13,704 nucleotides of DNA from DATJFH01 sp035495815 (GTDB lineage: Bacteria > Acidobacteriota > Terriglobia > Bryobacterales > Bryobacteraceae): the NCBI GenBank assembly GCA_035495815.1, contig DATJFH010000053.1, positions 1-13,704 on the forward strand, given 5' to 3'. Numbering within the stretch: the first letter of the stretch is position 1; each line of letters begins with the position of its first letter. The notes under the pieces are model-generated. The model saw only the letters and a program-made list of their open reading frames with translations. It ran no database searches and was not told where the DNA came from. Made by a program: the position numbers and the translations under genes. Shown piece by piece: positions 8,276-13,704 of this stretch.

Positions 8276-9616
8276 TTATTCCGCCGCGCGCAGGATCGCC
8301 GCGACGCTGCGCTCGACGTCCTCGTCCCGGGTTGCCCAGGAGGAGACGCTGATGCGCATCGCCGTCCGGCCCTGCCATTCGGTGGGGCCGCACCAGCACA
8401 CGCCGTCCCGCTGCACCCGCTCGATCACCTTCCGCGTGCGGGCGGAGTCGCCGAATGAGACCAGCACCTGGTTGAGCGCCACTTCGTTGAGAATCGGATA
8501 ACCGGCCTGCTGCAGCGCCTCGGCGAACCGACGGGCCTGGCGGCAATTGCGCTCGATCAGCTCGCTGAGCCCCGCCCGGCCCAGCGACCGCAGCGCGGCC
8601 CAGATCTCCACTCCACGGGCGCGCCTCGAAAGCTCCGGCGTATACTGCGACGGCTCGCGATGTTCGCTCTGCGGCAGGTACGCCGCCGTCACCGACATCG
8701 CCTGCTTCAGCGCCGCGGCGTCGCGCACGAATGCCAGGCCGCTGTCATACGGCACGTTCAGCCACTTGTGCGCGTCGGTGGCCCAGGAATCGGCATCGGC
8801 CACGCCGCGAACCAGGTGCGCGTATCGCGGGCTGGCCGCCGCCCACAATCCGAAGGCTCCGTCGACGTGCACCCACGCTCCGCCGGCGTGGGCCCGGTCG
8901 CAGATCTCCTCCGCCGGATCGAAGGCGCCCGTATTCACGTTACCCGCCTGCATGCAGACGATCACAGGCCCGTCGAGCGCCGGAATCCCGCCCGCGCGCA
9001 TTCGCCCCTGGCCGTCTACCGGGACACGCGCCACCCGCGAGCGGCCCATTCCGAGCATCCCCAACGCCTTGATCAGAGATGGATGGACCTCCTCTCCCAC
9101 CACCACCGTCACCGGCGGCGCGCCGAACAGTCCGTCGGCCTCTACATCCCAACCCACGCGCTTCAGAACGGAGCGCCTGGCCGCCGCCAGCGCCGTGAAG
9201 TTGGCCGTGGTGGCGCCGGTCACGAAGCCGGCGCCCGATTCCGCCGGAAGCTTCAGAACGTCCAACAGCCACCCCAGCGAGACCTCCTCCAGCACGGTTC
9301 CGATCGGCGAAGCGGCGAAGAGGCCCGGACACTGGTCCCAGGCGCCCGCCAGCCAGTTCGCCGCCAGCGCCGCCGGCAGCGAGCCCCCGATCACCAAGCC
9401 GAAATACCGCCTGCCGGCCATTCCCATGGTGGCGGGCGAACCGATGCGGTCGAGTTCATCGAGAACGGCCGCGGGGTCCCGCGGTTCATCCGGCAGAAGT
9501 TCGTCGAGGTCCGCCAGCCGCGCCAGCGCCTCCGCGGTGGGGGCCACGCCGCGCCCGTCCAGCGTCTCCAAATAGCGTGCGGCGATCTCCGCCGTGTGTT
9601 TGAGCAACTCTCGCAT
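8276..9616 (-). CDS. Group II PLP-dependent amino-acid decarboxylase
   Basis: 446 residues, a normal length for the aromatic-L-amino-acid/glutamate decarboxylase family (fold type I). The PLP lysine is Lys284 in TDAHKWLNVPYDSG; Asp252 in HVDGAFG would bind the pyridine nitrogen; His178 in EEVHPS is placed to stack on the ring; GATTANFTAL (about 134-143) matches the phosphate-binding region. It is expected to be cytosolic and to decarboxylate an amino acid to an amine; some relatives act as aldehyde synthases. The substrate is unclear. The annotated ATG at 9616 has GAAGGG immediately before it, too close for a Shine-Dalgarno; a TTG three codons in (Leu4) would have that same GAAGGG at ideal distance, so the true start may be TTG at 9607. 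It converges on the receptor gene across 47 bases, in which I see no clear terminator, and diverges from the 193-residue gene. Confidence 0.92.
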   Translation of the reverse strand: MRELLKHTAEIAARYLETLDGRGVAPTAEALARLADLDELLPDEPRDPAAVLDELDRIGSPATMGMAGRRYFGLVIGGSLPAALAANWLAGAWDQCPGLFAASPIGTVLEEVSLGWLLDVLKLPAESGAGFVTGATTANFTALAAARRSVLKRVGWDVEADGLFGAPPVTVVVGEEVHPSLIKALGMLGMGRSRVARVPVDGQGRMRAGGIPALDGPVIVCMQAGNVNTGAFDPAEEICDRAHAGGAWVHVDGAFGLWAAASPRYAHLVRGVADADSWATDAHKWLNVPYDSGLAFVRDAAALKQAMSVTAAYLPQSEHREPSQYTPELSRRARGVEIWAALRSLGRAGLSELIERNCRQARRFAEALQQAGYPILNEVALNQVLVSFGDSARTRKVIERVQRDGVCWCGPTEWQGRTAMRISVSSWATRDEDVERSVAAILRAAE

Positions 9617-9641
9617 CCCTTCGATGCTAGCAGCCCGACGG

Positions 9642-9649
9642 ATTATACT
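9642..9649. promoter_or_regulatory. Candidate bidirectional -10 element (ATTATACT)
   Basis: In the 47-base divergent gap, ATTATA (9642-9647) reads TATAAT on the minus strand, a perfect -10 directed at the decarboxylase, 25 bases before its ATG. On the plus strand TATACT (9644-9649) is a good -10 directed at the 193-residue gene, 14 bases before its ATG. No -35 box is evident in either direction. The same arrangement appears at 12576-12583. Confidence 0.45.
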
Positions 9650-9663
9650 GGCTCTGGCTGCCC

Positions 9664-10245
9664 ATGCGATCGTTTACGAAGTTGCGGATAGGCGTCGCGG
9701 GAGTGCTTCTGTGCAGCGCCCTGGCGTCTGGACAGCGCAGTCCCGAGCCGCCGGCTTCAGCCCCCGCCGGCGGCGAATCGATCGACGAGAAGGCCTTCGA
9801 CAGACAGCTCGAGCGCATCTTGAGCGAGAGCCCGACGATCTTTCGCCGCCTGGAAGGAGCGCGCCTCGAGAACCGGCTCCGGGAGTACTATTTCGAGGCC
9901 AAGCTGTACCTCCCTGGCGCGGCCTACTGCCGGATTCTCAAGCATGAGGGGACGACGGTCTATACGTGTGAATGGGAGAATCGAAAGAAGATTGACTTCT
10001 ACACCCGCCTGGTCCGGATCCTCGAGCGCTCCCTCGGGCCGGAGTGGGATCAGCGGCCCTCAGCTCGGGGAAAGGGCCAGCAGGTGATTTTTTCCGGCGA
10101 CAGGAAACCGACGGTTCAAGTGATCTGGCAGCCGGCAGCGGCGGCTGTGCACGTCGTCATCCTGCCGGACGGGGCGTCACGGAACGGCATCCAGTCCGAC
10201 TTGCCGTTGCTACCCGACTTCTTCCACCCCAAATCACGGCTCTGA
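9664..10245 (+). CDS. Exported protein of unknown function
   Basis: 193 residues. MRSFTKLRIGVAGVLLCSALASG is a clear signal peptide with likely cleavage before Gln24. Next comes a Pro/Ala-rich linker (about 27-40), then a charged helix region (about 41-80, with FDRQLERILSESPTIFRRLE). The segment 80-170 has alternating strands and contains the only two mature cysteines, Cys89 (AAYCRIL) and Cys102 (VYTCEWE), spaced to form a disulphide across a hairpin. I recognise no family. There is no Shine-Dalgarno before the ATG; the -10-like TATACT ends 14 bases upstream, so the mRNA leader would be very short. It diverges from the decarboxylase and converges on the amidohydrolase pair with a 16-base gap. 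The coherent signal peptide and mixed alpha/beta pattern argue that it is a real gene, not a chance frame. Confidence 0.72.
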   Translation: MRSFTKLRIGVAGVLLCSALASGQRSPEPPASAPAGGESIDEKAFDRQLERILSESPTIFRRLEGARLENRLREYYFEAKLYLPGAAYCRILKHEGTTVYTCEWENRKKIDFYTRLVRILERSLGPEWDQRPSARGKGQQVIFSGDRKPTVQVIWQPAAAAVHVVILPDGASRNGIQSDLPLLPDFFHPKSRL

Positions 10246-10261
10246 GCAGGCCTCGCAGCCG

Positions 10262-11341
10262 CTATTTGAAATTGCTGTACGGCCCCGCCCTGCTCGAGTC
10301 CGTGGCGCCGAGGCCTTCGCTGTCCCACACGATCGCGCCGTTTCGCACCGTCAACACGCATCGCAGTCGCTGCTTGCCGTCCAGCCGGCCGTGACCGGAG
10401 TCCAGAAATCCGAAACTGCCTTCCCGCGCTTCGATCAGCGCGATGTCGGCCCCCGCCCCTTCGCTCAGCGTGCCCAGATCGGTCCTCCGTATGGCGCGCG
10501 CCGGATTGACGGTGACGCGCTCGATGATCTGCTCCACGGTCAGCCCCATATTGAGAAACTTCGATATTGTCGTAGCCATGTTCGCGCGCGGGAGCAGAAT
10601 GCTGATCGGGTCCATGCCGGTCGAGATCGTGTCGGGAAGCAGTCCCTGCCGGATTGCCGGCACGGCAATGCCGAACCGGAAAACGTCCGATCCGAACAGG
10701 ACTCCGCGCTTGCGCGCCTCCGGCATACCCTCCGGCGCCGGGCGCGCGTAGACTTCGGCGGCGATGTCTCCGGGCCGCAGGCGGCTCAATCCGCTGGACG
10801 ACTCCGTCATCACCACGGTGTGGCTGAGCTCCGCCGCTTTCAGTGCCCGATCCAACGATTTCGCGTCAGCTGCGATTCCCACGATCACCTTTGGATACTT
10901 CTGCGCCGTGCGGGCGGCCGCCTCCGGATCGTCGCCGGCGTCCAGGAATGCCAGCACCTGCGTCTTGGAACGATCGATCACCGTGGTCTTGAAGTCCTCG
11001 AAACTTCGCGAGCCCGAGCTGCCCGCGTCCACCGCCGTGGTGACGCCGCTCGGAAGCTCGTTGTGATCGGGCAGGACGCCTTCGGGGCCGAAGCGCGCGT
11101 GGATGTCGATGAGCCCGGGAGTGACGAAATACCCGCTGGCGTCGATCGTCACCCGGGCATGCGCGGCAGGCAGACCGGCGGCAACTCTCGCGATCCGGGT
11201 TCCAATCACGGCGACGTCCATCCGCCCGCTGCGCCGGTTGGCCGGGTCCAGCACATTGCCGTTCTTCAGCAATAAATCGTAGATCTGCTGCCCGTTTGCC
11301 GACGCGGCGAGAACCGCCAGGCACAGCGTCCGGCGCATCAT
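10262..11341 (-). CDS. Exported amidohydrolase-like protein lacking metal ligands (probable pseudoenzyme)
   Basis: 359 residues, starting at the ATG at 11341 that overlaps the stop of the upstream gene (ATGA). MMRRTLCLAVLAASANGQQ is a signal peptide that begins exactly there, which excludes longer starts. It aligns along its length with the upstream paralogue: LDPAN, TPGLIDIHA, GVTTAVDAG, VIVGI, LRPGD, LPDTIST, TVNPARAI. At metal positions it differs: HAH becomes HAR (His81, Arg83), the carbamylated Lys becomes Ala157 (VIVGIA), the next ligand position is Glu180, THMY becomes AEVY (Glu196), FDLGHG becomes FGSDVF, and ISTDLH becomes ISTGMD (Gly242). It is about 50 residues shorter, with losses near residues 135-155 and 200-240. 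The frame is intact and the fold motifs are kept, so it is not a decaying pseudogene by appearance. It may be a non-catalytic partner or regulator of the upstream enzyme, or bind a ligand. Confidence 0.85.
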   Translation of the reverse strand: MMRRTLCLAVLAASANGQQIYDLLLKNGNVLDPANRRSGRMDVAVIGTRIARVAAGLPAAHARVTIDASGYFVTPGLIDIHARFGPEGVLPDHNELPSGVTTAVDAGSSGSRSFEDFKTTVIDRSKTQVLAFLDAGDDPEAAARTAQKYPKVIVGIAADAKSLDRALKAAELSHTVVMTESSSGLSRLRPGDIAAEVYARPAPEGMPEARKRGVLFGSDVFRFGIAVPAIRQGLLPDTISTGMDPISILLPRANMATTISKFLNMGLTVEQIIERVTVNPARAIRRTDLGTLSEGAGADIALIEAREGSFGFLDSGHGRLDGKQRLRCVLTVRNGAIVWDSEGLGATDSSRAGPYSNFK

Positions 11342-12567
11342 GGCCGCGCCCCGTGAGCCGCGGCGCTGTTCCACAAGGGGAAGCCGCGCCCGTCGCGGTC
11401 GAATACCAGCTTCCCGCCGCGGATCGTCAGAGCGCATTCCAGGCGCTTGGCGCCAAGGCGCTTGGCTCCCCAGGAATCCTTGAACGCGAACACGCCGTTC
11501 TGCAGTTCGAGCACGGCGATATCCGCCACCTTGCCGGTCCCGAGCGTGCCGATTTCCGGGTAACGCGAAATGGCTTTCGCCGGATTGACGGTGGAGCGCA
11601 GCACGGCGTCCGCCATGCTCATGCCGAGGAGCATCAGCTTCGACATGCAGTTCGTCATGTCGGGCTGCTGAATCAGGATGCTGGTCGCGTGCAGGTCGGT
11701 GCTGATCGTATCCGGCGGGAAGCCCTGCGACATGGCGCGGCCGGCCACCGGCCACAGGAAACTGCCGGCCCCGTGGCCCAGGTCGAATCGCACGCCGCGG
11801 CGGCGAGCCTCGGCCATGTACGGCTGAACCACGCCGGTGACGCGGTCGACGAGCTCCATCTGGCGATCGTTATACATATGGGTGTGCATGTCGCCGGGAC
11901 GCAGGTGGTCGAGCACCTTCTCTCGTGTCGTCCGGCCGGTGTGGGTGAAAATTCTGTCGTCCACCATCACGGGCACGCCGGCTAACTTGCCCGCGGCGAC
12001 GGCGCGGTCGATGGCGGTCCAGCCCTTGCCGCCGAAGTGCGCCGTCTTGATGCCGACGATCACATCGCGGCTGCGCTGGATGGTTTCCGCCGTCCTGGCG
12101 GGATCCATGTCTTCGGTATTGCTCTCGGCCGGCTCGCCTACCATGCCGGACCCGACGATATTGATCAGCGCGAACACGCGCGTCTGCGACCGCGCCGCTA
12201 CGGTGCGCCGCAACTGATCGAATGTGCGCCAGCCGCTGCCGCCCGCATCCACCACTGTCGTCGTCCCGGCGACGAGCGCCGTATCATCGGGCCGGAGCGC
12301 GCCGGGATACCCGAAGACATGCGCGTGCAGATCGATCAGGCCCGGCGCCACGTACAGTCCGGAGACGTCGATCCGCCGGCGCGCCTCGGCAGGATCGATG
12401 CGCGCCTGGACCGCGGCGATGAGGCTTCCCGATATCGCCACGTCCATGACCGCATCGACGCCATTGGCGGGGTCGAGCACATGGCCGCCTGCCAGCACGA
12501 GGTCGTACCGCTGCGCTCCGGCCACGGCGCCAAAGAGGAAAAGCAGGATGGGGTATCGCAGGGACAT
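11338..12567 (-). CDS. Exported amidohydrolase (dihydroorotase-like; deacetylase family)
   Basis: 409 residues. MSLRYPILLFLFGAVAGAQ is a signal peptide, so the enzyme acts outside the cytoplasm. It belongs to the amidohydrolase superfamily near the group of EF0837 and Atu3266: N-terminal small beta-domain (YDLVLAGGHVLDPANGV), metal motif HAH (His81, His83) in APGLIDLHAH, probable carbamylated Lys174 in VIVGIKTAHFG, His230 in THMYND, His265 in FDLGHGAGSF and Asp291 in TISTDLHATS, closing with NPAKAISRYPEIGTL. At the position where many relatives have His (VMVH) it has Asp203 (VMVDDR); I believe this Asp occurs in a recognised subgroup. Likely reaction: hydrolysis of an amide or ester of a small molecule; substrate unknown. 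There is no Shine-Dalgarno; a perfect TATAAT ends eight bases before the ATG, which suggests a leaderless mRNA. It overlaps the downstream paralogue by four bases. Confidence 0.9.
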   Translation of the reverse strand: MSLRYPILLFLFGAVAGAQRYDLVLAGGHVLDPANGVDAVMDVAISGSLIAAVQARIDPAEARRRIDVSGLYVAPGLIDLHAHVFGYPGALRPDDTALVAGTTTVVDAGGSGWRTFDQLRRTVAARSQTRVFALINIVGSGMVGEPAESNTEDMDPARTAETIQRSRDVIVGIKTAHFGGKGWTAIDRAVAAGKLAGVPVMVDDRIFTHTGRTTREKVLDHLRPGDMHTHMYNDRQMELVDRVTGVVQPYMAEARRRGVRFDLGHGAGSFLWPVAGRAMSQGFPPDTISTDLHATSILIQQPDMTNCMSKLMLLGMSMADAVLRSTVNPAKAISRYPEIGTLGTGKVADIAVLELQNGVFAFKDSWGAKRLGAKRLECALTIRGGKLVFDRDGRGFPLWNSAAAHGARP

Positions 12568-12575
12568 GTTCTGGG

Positions 12576-12583
12576 ATTATATT
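12576..12583. promoter_or_regulatory. Candidate bidirectional -10 element (ATTATATT)
   Basis: In the 32-base divergent gap, ATTATA (12576-12581) reads TATAAT on the minus strand, a perfect -10 ending eight bases before the amidohydrolase ATG at 12567. On the plus strand TATATT (12578-12583) is a good -10 for the SelA-like gene, with transcription expected just before its AGGAGG. The gap is too short for two independent promoters, so the two directions must share or compete for the site. No -35 consensus is visible. Confidence 0.5.
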
Positions 12584-12588
12584 GCAGT

Positions 12589-12595
12589 AGGAGGG
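12589..12595 (+). promoter_or_regulatory. Shine-Dalgarno AGGAGGG of the SelA-like gene
   Basis: A near-perfect ribosome binding site four to five bases before the ATG at 12600. It sets the start of the PLP enzyme and so confirms that the twin-arginine signal belongs to the protein. The divergent amidohydrolase has no such site. Confidence 0.75.
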
Positions 12596-12599
12596 AAAG

Positions 12600-13704
12600 A
12601 TGGAAACTCGTCCTCGTAAGGTCCGCCGCGGTATCAGCCGGCGCAGCCTCTTTCAGACCGGAGCGCTGGCGGCCGGCGCGGCCGCCGGCGGCAGCGCGTC
12701 CGCGGCGGCTGTCGCCCCGTCGGGTCCGGAGATTTATACCCGCCTGGGTGTACGGCCGTTCATCAACTGCACCGCCACCCTCACGATCAACGGCGGTTCG
12801 CGCATGCTGCCGGAAGTGATTGCGGCCATCGAGCAGGCGGCCCACTATCCCGTCAACCTCGACGAGCTGATGGAAAAAGCGGGCGACCGCCTGGCCAACC
12901 TGCTCCAGGTGGAATGGGCGCTGGTCACCGCCGGGGCGGCGGCCGCGCTCACCCACGCCACCTCGGGCGTCATCGCGGGTACCGATCCGGAAAAAATGCA
13001 GCGGCTGCCGGATCTCACTGGTCTTAAGAACGAAGTGATCATGCCGCGCGAATCCCGCGTGGCCTACGATCACGCCCTCCGCACAGTCGGCGTGAAGATC
13101 ATCGAGGTAAACTCCGTCTCCGAACTGCAGGCGGCCATCGGCCGCAACACCGCCATGATCGAGATCCTGGGAAACCACTTCGGAAGCGCCAGGCTCGATC
13201 TGAAGGACGTGGCGCCGATCGCCCGCAAGGCAGGCATCCCGATTCTGATCGATGCGGCCGCCGACTATCTGATCGTCCCCAACCCGTACCTTGCGCTCGG
13301 CGCCGACCTGGTGGCCTACAGCGGCGGTAAGATCATCCGCGGTCCGCAGACCGCCGGCCTGCTGGTGGGACGCCGCGACCTGGTACGCGCCGCCTGGGCC
13401 AACAGCGCCCCGCATCACGCCTTCGGCCGGGCGCTGAAGGTCAGCAAGGAAGAGATTGTCGGCATGGTGCGGGCCGTCGAGGTGTGGCGCACCGAGCGGG
13501 ATATCAAGGCGGATTTCAAAGAGTGGGAAAGCTGGTACGCCTACATTACCGGCCAGATCACCAGGGTTCCGGGAGTGCAGGGGACGGTGCGCGGTCCGGC
13601 TCGCGGCGGACCCTTCCCCGCCCTCAACATCTCATGGGATCCATCGAAGGTGGGTATCACGGCCGGCGAGGTTGGACGACTGTTGCTTGATGGCGAGCCG
13701 CGCA
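12600..13704 (+). CDS. Tat-exported SelA/DgaE-like PLP-dependent enzyme (3' end outside window)
   Basis: 368 codons plus one base are visible, with no stop before the right edge. Residues 1-36 form a twin-arginine signal: SRRSLFQTG followed by an Ala/Gly-rich segment and ASA. The rest is a fold type I PLP enzyme of the SelA-like group that includes D-glucosaminate-6-phosphate ammonia-lyase (DgaE): IYTRLGVRPFINC near residue 45, GAAAALTHATSG at 112-123, cofactor Asp218 in ILIDAAADY, and Lys244 in YSGGKIIRGPQTAGLLVG as the Schiff-base lysine. The family normally runs in the cytoplasm; Tat export would let it leave already folded with PLP bound. Probable chemistry is elimination or lyase action on an amino sugar or amino acid; substrate unknown. 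It is divergent from the exported amidohydrolases, a pairing known for this family in other bacteria. The start is set by AGGAGGG. The missing C-terminus is probably a small part of the protein. Confidence 0.88.
   Translation, partial: METRPRKVRRGISRRSLFQTGALAAGAAAGGSASAAAVAPSGPEIYTRLGVRPFINCTATLTINGGSRMLPEVIAAIEQAAHYPVNLDELMEKAGDRLANLLQVEWALVTAGAAAALTHATSGVIAGTDPEKMQRLPDLTGLKNEVIMPRESRVAYDHALRTVGVKIIEVNSVSELQAAIGRNTAMIEILGNHFGSARLDLKDVAPIARKAGIPILIDAAADYLIVPNPYLALGADLVAYSGGKIIRGPQTAGLLVGRRDLVRAAWANSAPHHAFGRALKVSKEEIVGMVRAVEVWRTERDIKADFKEWESWYAYITGQITRVPGVQGTVRGPARGGPFPALNISWDPSKVGITAGEVGRLLLDGEPR

Noticed and set aside
7461..8546. 361-codon minus-strand frame across the receptor 3' end and decarboxylase 3' end
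   Set aside because: It overlaps two well-supported genes and shows no family signature.
8547..9691. Long plus-strand frames opposite the decarboxylase
   Set aside because: Shadows of the decarboxylase, which has intact PLP-site motifs; the frames are Ser/Arg/Pro-rich without a domain.
11441..11466. Direct repeat AGGCGCTTGGC, 15-base period, encoding GAKRLGAKRL
   Set aside because: The paralogue has the same length at this place (GRLDGKQRL), so it is an old structural feature and not a recent duplication.
11342..11755. N-terminal extension of the pseudo-amidohydrolase to 497 residues
   Set aside because: The extension overlaps the upstream paralogue in another frame; the signal peptide starts at 11341 and the ATGA overlap explains initiation there.
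12336..13418. 360-codon minus-strand frame opposite the SelA-like gene
   Set aside because: Its C-terminal part is an out-of-frame read of the amidohydrolase N-terminus; the rest is a shadow of the PLP enzyme.

Overview
The window is a GC-rich, densely coded stretch that most resembles the chromosome of an Acidobacteriota of the Solibacter/Bryobacter type. This placement is inferred from three things: a very large outer-membrane receptor with an N-terminal carboxypeptidase-regulatory-like domain (Oar-like), which is expanded in that group; a small basic protein with a K-T-T-G-P-K-T-P motif like those abundant in Solibacter; and several exported hydrolases. No RNA gene, CRISPR array, insertion sequence or phage gene was recognised.

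Layout. (1) 1-3260, minus strand: a 158-residue basic protein of unknown role, followed 16 bases later by a very long gene (at least 922 codons, running off the left edge) that joins a subtilisin-like S8 serine peptidase to a thermolysin-like zinc peptidase. The two genes look translationally coupled. (2) 3261-3615: a 355-base non-coding divergent region with an AT-rich block and two short palindromes. (3) 3616-8228, plus strand: an exported S12 (beta-lactamase-like) serine hydrolase, then the 1104-residue receptor 50 bases downstream, probably one transcription unit. (4) 8276-9616, minus strand: a group II PLP-dependent amino-acid decarboxylase. (5) 9664-10245, plus strand: an unrecognised exported 193-residue protein. 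(6) 10262-12567, minus strand: two tandem, exported amidohydrolase paralogues overlapping by four bases. The upstream copy keeps most metal-binding residues; the downstream copy has lost nearly all of them. (7) 12600-13704, plus strand, cut by the right edge: a SelA/DgaE-like PLP enzyme carrying a twin-arginine export signal, divergent from the amidohydrolases across only 32 bases.

How the genes may work together. Amidohydrolases of this family and SelA-like PLP enzymes are known neighbours in other bacteria (for example EF0837/EF0838 of Enterococcus), so region 6-7 is probably a catabolic module for an amide- or amine-containing compound. What stands out is that every member here has an export signal, and that one amidohydrolase appears to be a pseudoenzyme. 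The S12 hydrolase plus receptor pair would fit cleavage and uptake of an oligomeric substrate, but no substrate can be named. The main candidates for something new are the two-protease fusion with its coupled small partner, the amidohydrolase/pseudo-amidohydrolase pair, and two near-identical bidirectional -10 elements in the two shortest divergent gaps.
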